The notes under the pieces are model-generated. The model saw only the letters and a list, made by a program, of their open reading frames with translations. It ran no database searches and had not been told where the DNA came from. A stretch of 64,000 nucleotides of DNA from contig CANJWZ010000019.1 of NCBI GenBank assembly GCA_947478725.1, positions 1 to 64,000 of the forward strand. Reading direction: 5' to 3'. The stretch comes from Comamonadaceae bacterium. GTDB lineage: Bacteria > Pseudomonadota > Gammaproteobacteria > Burkholderiales > Burkholderiaceae_C. Positions 53,169 to 61,707 of this stretch are shown here, one piece after another; position 1 is the first letter of the stretch, and every line of letters begins with the position of its first letter. A program made the position numbers and the translations under genes.

Positions 53169-54322
53169 GTGCCCAGTCTTCGCGCAATCAGGTCTTTCAT
53201 GATCTCGGTGGTTCCACCGTAGATGCGCTGGATGCGGGCATCCGCATAAAGGCGGGCAATCGGGTATTCAGCCATGTACCCGTAGCCGCCAAACAGCTGA
53301 AGACACTCGTCAGTCACTTTACATTGCTGCTCACTGCACCACCACTTGGCCATGTAAGCCGCCTCATCGTCCAGGGTGCCGTCCAGCAGGCGCTGCACGC
53401 AGTCGTTGACGAAGCTGCGCACCACGTGCGCCAGCGTGGCGCACTCGGCGAGCTTGAAGCGTGTGTTTTGAAAGTCAAAGACAGTCTGGCCAAAAGCCTT
53501 GCGGTTTCGCGTGTAGTCCACCGTCAGTTCCACCGCTTTTTCAATCACGGCAGCGGCGGGTACGGCAATCAACAGGCGCTCATAAGGCAGCTGACTCATC
53601 AACTGCCGAAAGCCCAAGCCCTCCTGCTCGCCCAAGAGCTGGTCCTGGTGAATGCGCACAGCATCAAAAAACAGCTCGGCCGTATCCGAAGCATGTTGCC
53701 CCAGTTTTTCGAGCCGGCGACCGACACGAAAACCCGGCAGATTCTCGGTTTCGAGCACCATGAGTGAAACGCCTGCGCTACCCGCACCCCCCGTGCGCAC
53801 CGCAACCACCAGCAAATTGGCAGTAAAGCCGTTGGTGATGAAAGTCTTGGCGCCATCGATCAGGTAATGATCGCCCTGCTTGCTGGCTTTGGTACGTAGC
53901 GCCTTCAGGTCAGAGCCACAACCGGGCTCCGTCAGGGCGATTCCGGCCAGCATTTGTCCACTGGCGAGTTTGGGCAGCCAACGCTGTTTTTGCGCCTCGG
54001 TCCCGTAGGCAACGATGTATTGCGCAACAATGGAGTGGACTGCCGTGTTGGCCGGCACCTCGGCACGGGCCAGTTCATCTTGCACCACCAGTTGATACGC
54101 CAGGTTGGCACCGGCACCGCCGTAAGCCTCGGACAACTCGGGGAGCAAAAAGCCGAGTTCGCCAAACGGACGCCAGACCTCACGCGGAATGAAGCCCTGG
54201 CGACGCCACCCGTCCAGATGGGGCACCAGTTCACGATCGATGTAGCGGCGTGCCTGATCGCGGAAAGCCTCGATATCGGCATCCATCCAAGCGTGGCGAT
54301 GCAACTGGGGGAGTATGGACAT
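53165..54322 (-). CDS. Acyl-CoA dehydrogenase (branched-chain operon)
   Basis: A 385-residue FAD enzyme. ALTEPGCGSDLKALRT and FITNGFTANLLVVAV bind FAD and substrate, RNRKAFGQTVFDFQNTRFKLAE marks the C-domain, and the end reads RIYGGTTEIMKDL, so the base is not at the EGT position. LPYERLLIAV holds a Glu at the alternative helix position. Predicted to desaturate the S-2-methylacyl-CoA delivered by the racemase. 4 bp after the SDR gene. Confidence 0.88.
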   Translation of the reverse strand: MSILPQLHRHAWMDADIEAFRDQARRYIDRELVPHLDGWRRQGFIPREVWRPFGELGFLLPELSEAYGGAGANLAYQLVVQDELARAEVPANTAVHSIVAQYIVAYGTEAQKQRWLPKLASGQMLAGIALTEPGCGSDLKALRTKASKQGDHYLIDGAKTFITNGFTANLLVVAVRTGGAGSAGVSLMVLETENLPGFRVGRRLEKLGQHASDTAELFFDAVRIHQDQLLGEQEGLGFRQLMSQLPYERLLIAVPAAAVIEKAVELTVDYTRNRKAFGQTVFDFQNTRFKLAECATLAHVVRSFVNDCVQRLLDGTLDDEAAYMAKWWCSEQQCKVTDECLQLFGGYGYMAEYPIARLYADARIQRIYGGTTEIMKDLIARRLGT

Positions 54323-54326
54323 GACT

Positions 54327-55157
54327 TCAGATTCCCGTCAAGCCGCCGCTGCACATCAACGTCTGCCCGCTGATGTAGTCGGACTCGGGAATACACAGCA
54401 GGTACACCGCGCCAGCAGCCTCGTCCGGCGAGCCACCACGGCCCAGTGGAATCATTCGCTCCATGGCGGCCATGAGGTCGGGGTTGACACCCACCTTGAT
54501 GTCGCGGCCATCGATGTTGGCGGTCGAATCACTCTCGGCACTCACCGTCAGTCTAGTCTTGATGAAGCCGTATGCAACGCAGTTGACCGTGACATTCATC
54601 CGGCCCCACTCCTTGGCCAGCGTCATCGTCATGCCCGTGATACCGGCTTTGGCCGTCGAGTAATTGGTTTGCCCCGCGTTGCCAAACAAGCCGGCGACCG
54701 AAGAAATGTTCACCACTTTGCGCATCACGGTCTGACCCGCCTCTTTTTCCTGCTTGGACAGTGCACGGATCACCGGTTGTGCGGCGCGCAGGATGCGAAA
54801 CGGCGCCGTCAGGTGCACGTCAATCATGGCGTACCACTGCTCGTCGGTCATCTTTTGAACCACGTTGTCCCAGGTGTAACCTGCGTTGTTGACAATGATG
54901 TCGAGTCCTTTGAACTCACTGACCGCAGTACCCACAAAGCGCTCGGCAAAATCTGGGGCGCTCACACTTCCAACGCATGCAACCGCATGGCCGCCGGCCT
55001 TGCGGATTTCATCGACCACTTCCTGGGCTGGTGCTGCGTCCAGATCATTGACGACAATGCGCGCACCTTCAGAGGCCAGCTTGAGTGCAATCGAGCGCCC
55101 GATGCCGCGCCCGGAACCTGTGATCAGAGCGACCTTGCCTTCGAGTTTTAGGGTCAT
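54327..55157 (-). CDS. SDR-family 3-hydroxyacyl-CoA dehydrogenase
   Basis: A 276-residue Rossmann protein. TGSGRGIGRSIAL, VNNAGYTWDN, NISSVAGLFGNAGQTNYSTAKAG with an intact Ser-Tyr-Lys triad, and YISGQTLMCSGG. Resembles FabG and the dehydrogenase domain of peroxisomal D-bifunctional protein, acting on (R)-3-hydroxyacyl-CoA. This fits the R-specific MaoC-type hydratases next door. 23 bp separate it from the MaoC gene. Confidence 0.88.
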   Translation of the reverse strand: MTLKLEGKVALITGSGRGIGRSIALKLASEGARIVVNDLDAAPAQEVVDEIRKAGGHAVACVGSVSAPDFAERFVGTAVSEFKGLDIIVNNAGYTWDNVVQKMTDEQWYAMIDVHLTAPFRILRAAQPVIRALSKQEKEAGQTVMRKVVNISSVAGLFGNAGQTNYSTAKAGITGMTMTLAKEWGRMNVTVNCVAYGFIKTRLTVSAESDSTANIDGRDIKVGVNPDLMAAMERMIPLGRGGSPDEAAGAVYLLCIPESDYISGQTLMCSGGLTGI

Positions 55158-55180
55158 GGCTGATGTTCCTTTTGTATTGT

Positions 55181-55588
55181 TCAGGCGAGGGCCACAATAG
55201 CTTCGCCCATGATCTTGTTTTGTCCAAACTGGTTGGATGAGGTCAACGCGATGCGGGCACAGGCCTCGCCATCGAGCTCCAGCAGTTCCACCACTTCACC
55301 AGTACAGGTGATCGTGTTGCCCAGATGGGTGATGCCTGCGAAACGGGCATCGTATTGACGCAGCCGCCCCTGTGGAATCCACTGCGTGATGACTCGGCCC
55401 AGCCAGGCCATGCCCAACATGCCTTGGGCGAATACATCGGGCATGCCTGCGCGACGCGCAAAATCAATGTCGATATGGATGGGATTGTGGTCGCCAGAAG
55501 CACCACCAAACAGCGCCAGCGTGGTGCGGTTAACGGGTCCCAGTTGCAAGGTGGGCAGCTGCTCGCCCAAGCGAATTTTGGATGACAT
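55181..55588 (-). CDS. MaoC-like (R)-hydratase, HadB-type subunit
   Basis: A 135-residue hot-dog protein. FGGASGDHNPIHIDIDFAR contains the Asp and His of the hydratase-2 catalytic motif; FAQGMLGMAWLG follows. Single hot-dog length indicates it works as a dimer, most likely with the adjacent HadA-like protein from 55604. Would add water to a 2-enoyl-CoA with R-configuration. Confidence 0.87.
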   Translation of the reverse strand: MSSKIRLGEQLPTLQLGPVNRTTLALFGGASGDHNPIHIDIDFARRAGMPDVFAQGMLGMAWLGRVITQWIPQGRLRQYDARFAGITHLGNTITCTGEVVELLELDGEACARIALTSSNQFGQNKIMGEAIVALA

Positions 55589-55603
55589 GTGTTTTCTCTT
55601 GTT

Positions 55604-56044
55604 TCAATGACGGACGACCAAAACCGTTCGCATTTCGGCCACAAGCTCTGCTTTCTGGTTGGTCACGCGGGAATCCTTGACGACAAACTCCAGCTTGCCA
55701 GCTTTTTTGTCATAGATGTCGGTGATGGTCGACTGAACGTCTACCGTTTCACCCGCGTAGACTGGCTTGAAGTAACGAAACGATTGCTCACCGTGCAAGA
55801 GTTTGGTCAAGGGAATGCCCAGATCATTCAGGAGCTGCTCATTTGCTCCGCTGTCAAGCTCGGCGGTGAACATGAAAGTGGGAGGCGCCGGCAGGTCCGG
55901 GTAGCCTGCGGCCTTCGCTGAGGCCTGATCAACGTACACGGGATCTTGCTCTCCAATGGCCTTGGCAAAAAACTGAAGGCGCGTGCGGTCGATGTAGAGG
56001 CGGGATGGCTTGAGCTGGTAGCCAATGAATTTCTTGTCGATCAT
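55604..56044 (-). CDS. MaoC N-terminal-like (FAS1-like) dehydratase, HadA-type subunit
   Basis: A 146-residue hot-dog protein without the catalytic Asp-His motif. RLQFFAKAIGEQDPVYVDQASAKA, PAPPTFMF and LLHGEQSFRYFKPVYAGETVD are typical of the structural HadA-type partner. Pairs with the gene at 55181, 15 bp away. Overlaps the thiolase stop by ATGA. Confidence 0.87.
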   Translation of the reverse strand: MIDKKFIGYQLKPSRLYIDRTRLQFFAKAIGEQDPVYVDQASAKAAGYPDLPAPPTFMFTAELDSGANEQLLNDLGIPLTKLLHGEQSFRYFKPVYAGETVDVQSTITDIYDKKAGKLEFVVKDSRVTNQKAELVAEMRTVLVVRH

Positions 56045-57231
56045 GCTGGCATCTTTTCATACAGCGTGACCACACAGGCGCCACCCAAGCCCAGGTTGTG
56101 TTGCAGTGCGATGCGAGCGCCTTCAACCTGTCGTTTGTCTGCCTGGCCTCGGAGTTGCTGAACCAGTTCGGTGCATTGGGCCAGCCCCGTTGCCCCCAGG
56201 GGATGGCCTTTGGACAGCAAGCCACCGGATGGGTTGGTCACGATCTGGCCGCCATAGGTGTTATCGCCGTCCTCCACAAATTTTTGCGCACCACCCCGCT
56301 CACACAAACCGAGCGCCTCGTAGGTCAACAATTCGTTGTGTGCAAAGCAGTCATGCAGCTCAACCACCTGAATGTCCTTGGGGCCGATGCCTGCTTCTGC
56401 ATAGACTTTTTCGGCGCAGGCTTTGGCCATGCTCGACCCGACCACTTCACGCATGTCGCGGGACTCGAAAGTCGCGTGCGTGTCGGTGGTCATGGCCTGA
56501 GCCCGGATGCGCACAGCCGTGCTCAGGCCATGCTGCTTTGCAAAAGCCTCTGAGCACACGATGGCAGCTGCCGCGCCACAAGTGGGCGGGCATGCCATCA
56601 GGCGTGTCATGACACCGGGCCACATGACTGGCGCATTCATCACCTCTTCTTCCGTGACGACCGTTCGAAACAGTGCCAAGGGGTTGTTCGATGCATGGCG
56701 ACTGGCCTTGGCCCGGATCTTGGCAAATGTGTTCATCGGCGTGCCAAACTCTTCCATGTGGGCCAGACCTGCGCCGCCGAAATAACGCAGCGCCAAGGGA
56801 ATTTCACTGCGACCGACCAGCGCCTGCGTGGCATCGTCAAAATGCTGGAAGGGGCTCGGCCGGTCGGTGAAGACCGTCCCCAAAGCGCCCGGGTTCATTT
56901 GCTCAAAGCCCAAGGCCAGCACGCAATCTGCGGCACCGCTCATCACGGCCTGACGCGCCAGGAACAGGGCAGTTGACCCGGTGGAACAGTTGTTGTTCAC
57001 GTTGACCACGGGGATGCCGGTCATACCGACCTCGTAAAGAGCGCGTTGACCAGCGGTGGAGTCTGCGTAGACGTAGCCCACATAGGCTTGCTGAACTTTG
57101 GCGTAATCCAGTCCAGCATCGGCCAGGGCAGCTTTCACAGCCTTGGACGCCATTTGCGGATAGGGCTCACTGGCCCCGGGCTTGGTGAACGGCACCATGC
57201 CGACTCCCGCCACATACACATCATTTTTCAT
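56041..57231 (-). CDS. SCPx-type 3-ketoacyl-CoA thiolase (lipid-transfer protein family)
   Basis: A 396-residue thiolase without the sterol-carrier domain. NVNNNCSTGSTALFLARQ holds the nucleophilic Cys, VELHDCFAHNELLTYEALGLC the central His region, and GGLLSKGHPLGATG the C-terminal GHP motif. This is the SCP-x/Ltp class, which in mammals cleaves 2-methyl-3-ketoacyl-CoA. ATG at 57231 is chosen because AAAGGA lies 6 bp upstream; the ATG at 57237 is too close to it. First gene of the operon, divergent from the araC gene. Some Ltp proteins are retro-aldolases, which need a DUF35 partner not seen here. Confidence 0.9.
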   Translation of the reverse strand: MKNDVYVAGVGMVPFTKPGASEPYPQMASKAVKAALADAGLDYAKVQQAYVGYVYADSTAGQRALYEVGMTGIPVVNVNNNCSTGSTALFLARQAVMSGAADCVLALGFEQMNPGALGTVFTDRPSPFQHFDDATQALVGRSEIPLALRYFGGAGLAHMEEFGTPMNTFAKIRAKASRHASNNPLALFRTVVTEEEVMNAPVMWPGVMTRLMACPPTCGAAAAIVCSEAFAKQHGLSTAVRIRAQAMTTDTHATFESRDMREVVGSSMAKACAEKVYAEAGIGPKDIQVVELHDCFAHNELLTYEALGLCERGGAQKFVEDGDNTYGGQIVTNPSGGLLSKGHPLGATGLAQCTELVQQLRGQADKRQVEGARIALQHNLGLGGACVVTLYEKMPA

Positions 57232-57321
57232 GCTCATTCCTTTGCGCTTGATGGATCACAGGCTGCACTTTTTTGATGCCAGCCATGGGTCTGATGCTAG
57301 ACTAGCGCCGATCACATCACG

Positions 57322-58377
57322 ATGGCTTGTCACCTCAAGACAATGGCAAAAGACCTCAAATCCATCAAACATCGGGAAAACACTGAGGGCTATATTGCTC
57401 CAGTTTTCGTGCTCGGACTGCTTTCTGGCTTGGAGGGCAGGAACATCGATGTCGATGGCTATTTGCGTCAGGTCGGGGTCGATCCCAAGGCTCTTCATAC
57501 GCCAGGTGATCCGGGCGTCACACCCATGCAGTACGCCGCTCTGTTTTATGCCTTGGTGCGCGACCTGAAGGACGAATGCCTCGGTCTTTTTTCGCGGCCC
57601 TTCAAACCAGGCAGCTTCGCGCTGACCGCTCGCGAGGGACTTTCTGCGCACGATCTTCGGCGTGCCCTGAAGCGCATGAGTTCGGCGCTTAATCTGCTGC
57701 AGGACGACATTGTTTTTTCATTGCAAACCAACAGCCACGAGGCGGGCTTGCACATGCTGCCTGCCGAGCAAGGTCGTGACGTACCGGTTTTTGCGCAAAA
57801 CACCATGATTCGCGTGCTCTGGCGTCTGTCGGCATGGCTGTTGAACTCACCACTGCAGATCCGCCACTTTGACTTCACTTACGCCCAACCCACCGACGAC
57901 GACATGTACCAGTTCGTGTTTCCGGCTGCTCGGCGTTATGAGCAAAGTGCATTCGGCTTCTGGTTTGACATTTCAGAGTTGGCAACCCCGGTGAGCAGGG
58001 ACGAGCCCGCTCTGCGTACCTTTCTGAGCGATGCCTACACACAAATCATCGCGCCACCGCGTCACTTTGGATTGGTCGGACAAAACGTCCGCAATTGCCT
58101 GATGCGCAGTTACCCCCAATGGCTCACCCTGGAAGAAGTTGCCGAAAAACTCTGTACCGCGCCCTCCAGCCTGCAACGACACCTGACAACAGAACACACC
58201 TCCTTGCAATGGCTCAAGGATGATCTAAGACGCGATTTGGCGATCTCCCGGCTGTCATCTTCCAAAGTCTCGCTGGTGCAATTGGCCAACGACCTCGGCT
58301 TCTGCGACAGTCCCACATTTCAGCGCGCATTTAAACGCTGGACAGGTCAGCCCTGCAGTGCCTACCGGCGCAGCTGA
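57322..58377 (+). CDS. AraC-family transcriptional regulator
   Basis: A 351-residue regulator. An N-terminal ligand-type domain (about 25-215, Arabinose_bd-like) precedes the two-HTH AraC domain at about 265-350: WLTLEEVAEKLCTAPSSLQRHL, then VSLVQLANDLGFCDSPTFQRAFKRWTGQPCSAYR. It is divergent from the thiolase operon across 90 bp and most likely activates it on binding a pathway acid or CoA ester. An ATG at 57343 is an alternative start. Confidence 0.9.
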   Translation: MACHLKTMAKDLKSIKHRENTEGYIAPVFVLGLLSGLEGRNIDVDGYLRQVGVDPKALHTPGDPGVTPMQYAALFYALVRDLKDECLGLFSRPFKPGSFALTAREGLSAHDLRRALKRMSSALNLLQDDIVFSLQTNSHEAGLHMLPAEQGRDVPVFAQNTMIRVLWRLSAWLLNSPLQIRHFDFTYAQPTDDDMYQFVFPAARRYEQSAFGFWFDISELATPVSRDEPALRTFLSDAYTQIIAPPRHFGLVGQNVRNCLMRSYPQWLTLEEVAEKLCTAPSSLQRHLTTEHTSLQWLKDDLRRDLAISRLSSSKVSLVQLANDLGFCDSPTFQRAFKRWTGQPCSAYRRS

Positions 58378-58419
58378 GCGTTCCTTCTCGTTAAACCACG
58401 CGAAGTCAATATTCAGGTG

Positions 58420-58447
58420 TTTGATGAACAGTCAATCATTCATCAAA
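58420..58447. repeat. Inverted repeat between convergent genes
   Basis: Perfect 9-bp arms TTTGATGAA (58420-58428) and TTCATCAAA (58439-58447) with a 10-nt spacer, between the araC stop and the lyase stop. The stem is AT-rich with no T-tract, so it is a weak terminator or a protein site. Confidence 0.45.
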
Positions 58448-58490
58448 GATGCCATTGACCGTCTTTGAAATGCGGAGTCGGAAAATGCAC

Positions 58491-59375
58491 CTACTCAACT
58501 GAGCCCGAATAGCTGTACTTCTTTTCAAGTCCATCAAAGTAGGGCTTGTTCACCATGCGCTGGCGCTCAAGGAATGTCACCACCACTGAGGGGTCTTCGT
58601 CGAGGCGGCCCTTTTGTTTGAGTTGGCCTAAAGATTTTTGCATGCCCAATGCTGCGCCTTGAAGCGCTGCGTTTGCATAAAGCACAACACCAAAACCCAA
58701 CTCGGCCAATTCAGCTTGATCAAGGGCCGGGGTCTTGCCGCCAATCACGATGTTGATGAGCTGGGGCTTATCTAATAACTTGGTAAGCGCTCTTACTTCT
58801 TCCATGCTTTGAGTGGCTTCGACAAACAAAATATCAGCACCAGCCTCTGCGAATTGGATGGCACGCTCAATGGCCGCTTCAAAGCCATACTTGGCCCGTG
58901 CATCTGTTCGCGCAATGATCTGAAAGTTCTGATCTTGCCTGGCATCAACGGCCGCCTTGATTTTAGAAATCATCTCCTCAACCGGTGCAACATCTTTGCC
59001 AGAAAAATGGCCGCACCGCTTGGGAAATGTCTGGTCTTCCATTTGAACAGCATCAGCTCCTGCACGCTCTAAGGCACGAACCGTTTGACGCACATTCAAG
59101 GCATTGCCAAAGCCAGTGTCGATGTCCACGATCAAGGGGATGTCGACCGCATCGCGAATGGCGCTGGTGTGCTCCACCACGTCACGCAAACTGATGAACG
59201 CCAAGTCAGGCAGCCCGTAATACATATTGGTGAGGCCTGCGCCGCTGAGGTAAACCGCCTCAAAACCCAAATCTGCAATCATGCGCGCGCTTAACGCATT
59301 GAAGGCGCCGGGCACCAGCAAGCCATTGCGTTGATTGACACGATCGCGAAGGATAGCTTTTGAATTTTTGGCCAT
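58491..59375 (-). CDS. Isocitrate lyase/PEP mutase superfamily lyase
   Basis: A 294-residue TIM-barrel protein. VPGAFNALSARMIADLGFEAVYLSGAG at the start, VDIDTGFGNALNV (metal ligands), QMEDQTFPKRCGHFSGK with the catalytic-loop Cys, and IARTDARAKYGFEAAI. The KRCGH motif is that of methylisocitrate lyase and 2,3-dimethylmalate lyase; oxaloacetate decarboxylases of the superfamily lack the Cys loop. It cleaves a C-C bond in a 2-hydroxy di- or tricarboxylate. It stands after the amidohydrolase genes but is separated from them by a gene remnant, so co-function is uncertain. Confidence 0.85.
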   Translation of the reverse strand: MAKNSKAILRDRVNQRNGLLVPGAFNALSARMIADLGFEAVYLSGAGLTNMYYGLPDLAFISLRDVVEHTSAIRDAVDIPLIVDIDTGFGNALNVRQTVRALERAGADAVQMEDQTFPKRCGHFSGKDVAPVEEMISKIKAAVDARQDQNFQIIARTDARAKYGFEAAIERAIQFAEAGADILFVEATQSMEEVRALTKLLDKPQLINIVIGGKTPALDQAELAELGFGVVLYANAALQGAALGMQKSLGQLKQKGRLDEDPSVVVTFLERQRMVNKPYFDGLEKKYSYSGSVE

Positions 59376-59411
59376 AATTTTTTAACGCGAGAGGATAAAA
59401 ATGAAATAGCT

Positions 59412-59624
59412 TTATTTTTCGGGTCTAACCATCTCGAACCTCTTGCCCAATTCGAAGTAATCTCCCATGTAGCCTGCACGCAAAATAGGTTGTGCAGACT
59501 TGATGTTGAAAATACCGTCTTCCAGAAACTCTTGCCGTATATGAACGCCCACCACTTGCCCAATGGCAATCCAGTTGTTAATGGGTCGGCCCTCCAGATC
59601 ATCTAGGAACTTAAATGGGGAAAC
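59412..59624 (-). pseudogene. C-terminal remnant of a flavin reductase gene
   Basis: Translation of the minus strand from just after the amidohydrolase stop gives about 70 residues with no start codon: FLDDLEGRPINNWIAIGQVV, then GVHIRQEFLEDGIFN and LRAGYMGDYFELGKRFEMVRP before TAA at 59414-59412. This is the C-terminal third of a flavin reductase/DIM6-NTAB family protein. The N-terminal two thirds, with the FMN site, are absent. It suggests that a flavin-dependent monooxygenase system was once encoded here. Confidence 0.8.
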
Positions 59625-60299
59625 TCAAATTTTTCTCAAAGTTTCCAATACTTCTTGTGTCGGTGCAACGTCGGCATACTTCTCTGACATATCAAACAAG
59701 TTCACTGCGTGTGAGACATGGCTCCGGTCGTAGACGGCGTCTTCTGGCACCAAGACTTTGAAGTTCAGGGAAAAAGCATCGACCACGCTGGAGCGCACAC
59801 AGCCACTGGTGCTGCAGCCCGTCACGATCAGGGTGTCTGCTTGCAAATCAATCAGGTGGCTGGCCAGAGCGGTTGCAAAAAATGCACTCGGGTGCTTCTT
59901 GGGCAACAGCACGTCGCCGGGATGCGGCTCAATGTCTTTAACAAAATGGTAGCCATTGGCCGCAATGTTCATGATGGCCGGCACTTTGTCTGCCAAACGG
60001 CCGCCTTCGTTTTGCACCTTGGGTGCAACGTGAGGGTACAAAACGGGCCAACCGCGCTTGCGAAACTCGTCGGCCAATAACTTGATGTTGCCCACAGCCT
60101 TCCAAGCCACTTCGCCGCAACTGGTGGGGAACTCTTTGATGGCTTCAAAAAAAGGCATCGGCGTTGTGCCGGTGGTTCGATATTGGACATCGATGATGAG
60201 CAGCGCAGGGCGCTTGCCAATACCCGTGGGGCGTCCAAAGCCAGCGGCGCGATAGGCGCGTTGTTCTTCTTCGCTGATGATGTTGTGCCAAGGTTTCAT
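59625..60299 (-). CDS. Isochorismatase-fold cysteine amidohydrolase (N-carbamoylsarcosine amidase-like)
   Basis: A 224-residue protein. The triad is visible: Asp in ALLIIDVQ (about residue 37), Lys in LLPKKHPSAF (about 134) and Cys in VTGCSTSGCVRSSVVDAFS (about 168). The segment after the Cys and FDMSEKYADV resemble N-carbamoylsarcosine amidohydrolase. It overlaps the hydantoinase-like gene by ATGA, which suggests two consecutive hydrolyses: ring opening, then removal of the carbamoyl group. RutB-like ureidoacrylate hydrolase is an alternative. Confidence 0.85.
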   Translation of the reverse strand: MKPWHNIISEEEQRAYRAAGFGRPTGIGKRPALLIIDVQYRTTGTTPMPFFEAIKEFPTSCGEVAWKAVGNIKLLADEFRKRGWPVLYPHVAPKVQNEGGRLADKVPAIMNIAANGYHFVKDIEPHPGDVLLPKKHPSAFFATALASHLIDLQADTLIVTGCSTSGCVRSSVVDAFSLNFKVLVPEDAVYDRSHVSHAVNLFDMSEKYADVAPTQEVLETLRKI

Positions 60300-61687
60300 G
60301 ATTGTGCTCCTTCTTTGGGTTCCGCCAGCGAGCGAAAGATGTAGTTGCCAAAACCTGGTTGCCCCAGAATCTTTCCGTTTGACATGACCGTGGTGCCGCG
60401 CAGAATGGTTTGAACGGGCCAGCCTTTGAGGTTCTGACCCTCGTACAAGCTGTAGTCCGAGTACGAACCCAATTCGGCTGGATTGACAACACGACTCAGG
60501 TTCAAATCGACCAAGGTGATGTCTGCATCGGCACCAATGGCCAAACTGCCTTTGTGCGGTGCCACATTGAAAATTTTGGCCGGTGCTTGCGTCAGTACTT
60601 CGGCAATGCGTCGCAGGCTCAAGCGGCCTTTGTGATAACCCTCGTGCAACAACACCGGCAAGATGGTGGCGGTGCCGGGGAAACCCTGCGATGCCAGCCA
60701 GAGCGGTTTTTCCTTGGTGGCACGTTTGCGCGGGCAGTGGTCGGAAGCCACCACATCAATGGTGCCGTCTTGCAAACCTTCCCACATGGCTGCCACATCG
60801 TCTGCGCTTCTAAACGGTGGATTGGCTTTGCCCATGCCCAGCAGGTCGGAGTCTTCTGTGTGGGTGAGGTAGTGTGGACAAGTTTCAACAAACACTTTGT
60901 CGTAGCGGCCGCGCCATTTGCGCACCTCATCGAGCGCCATGCGGGTGCTGATGTGCGGAATGTAAATTTGTGCGCCCAAATGTTCGGCAAAGTACATGGC
61001 CCGCACTGAACTTTCCGCTTCTGTGAAGGCGGGCTTGGCTCGCGACCAATCTTTCAGGGTGGAGCCACCACTGGCCTGAATGCGGGTGCGAATGCGATTC
61101 ACGATTTCAATGTTCTCAGTGTGGCAAACCACTTTGACATCGCCAATGCTGGCGGCTTTGCTTAAGAGGTCAAACAAATAGCCATCGTCGGTGCCGTCCA
61201 GGCCCAGGTAGCGGCCTTCCTCGCCCTTGAAATTCATGAAGTACTTGAAGGAAGTCACGCCATAGGTTTTGACGTAATCTGCCAATTCGTGAATGTGCTC
61301 TTCATTGGCAGTGCTGAAGTGAAACGCGTAGTCAATGTAGGCGCGAGTTCTGGCGTACTCTTGTTCGCGTTTGAAAACATCGGCATAGGCTTCATTGTTG
61401 AGAAAGTAGCCCAGCACCGTGGTGAAACCACCTTGTGCGGCATAGATGGTCTCAGTGGCGTACTCGGTGATTTTTTCGCCAAAGCCAAAGTGGATGTGAG
61501 CATCGATCAAGCCTGGAAAGATGTGCAATCCTTTGGCCGACTGCAGGGGAATGGATGCATCAACTGGCGTGCCTGGGGGCAAGTGAGCGGCAATTTTGCC
61601 CTCTCGAATGAGCAAATCCGTGGGTGTGCCGTCTGTGCTGGCATCTACCAAGGTACCGCCGCGCAACACAAATTCAGGTTTGTTCAT
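60296..61687 (-). CDS. Hydantoinase/dihydropyrimidinase-like cyclic amidohydrolase
   Basis: A 463-residue zinc amidohydrolase. Metal ligands are in LIDAHIHFG, SFKYFMNFKG (the carboxylated Lys), KVVCHTEN, YIPHIST and VASDHCPR. The C-terminus returns to the small beta domain (ADITLVDLNLSRVV). Length is normal for D-hydantoinases and allantoinases. ATG at 61687 has a weak GAGA site; the in-frame ATG at 61711 overlaps the cobW-type stop. Substrate is probably a cyclic ureide or imide. Confidence 0.87.
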   Translation of the reverse strand: MNKPEFVLRGGTLVDASTDGTPTDLLIREGKIAAHLPPGTPVDASIPLQSAKGLHIFPGLIDAHIHFGFGEKITEYATETIYAAQGGFTTVLGYFLNNEAYADVFKREQEYARTRAYIDYAFHFSTANEEHIHELADYVKTYGVTSFKYFMNFKGEEGRYLGLDGTDDGYLFDLLSKAASIGDVKVVCHTENIEIVNRIRTRIQASGGSTLKDWSRAKPAFTEAESSVRAMYFAEHLGAQIYIPHISTRMALDEVRKWRGRYDKVFVETCPHYLTHTEDSDLLGMGKANPPFRSADDVAAMWEGLQDGTIDVVASDHCPRKRATKEKPLWLASQGFPGTATILPVLLHEGYHKGRLSLRRIAEVLTQAPAKIFNVAPHKGSLAIGADADITLVDLNLSRVVNPAELGSYSDYSLYEGQNLKGWPVQTILRGTTVMSNGKILGQPGFGNYIFRSLAEPKEGAQS

Positions 61688-61707
61688 GTTTGTCTCTTTC
61701 AAAACAG

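Noticed and set aside
53165..57231. Steroid side-chain retro-aldol (igr-type) operon
   Set aside because: An Ltp-like thiolase and paired MaoC genes are present, but no DUF35 partner, P450 or ChsE1/E2 pair; the thiolytic SCPx reading fits better.
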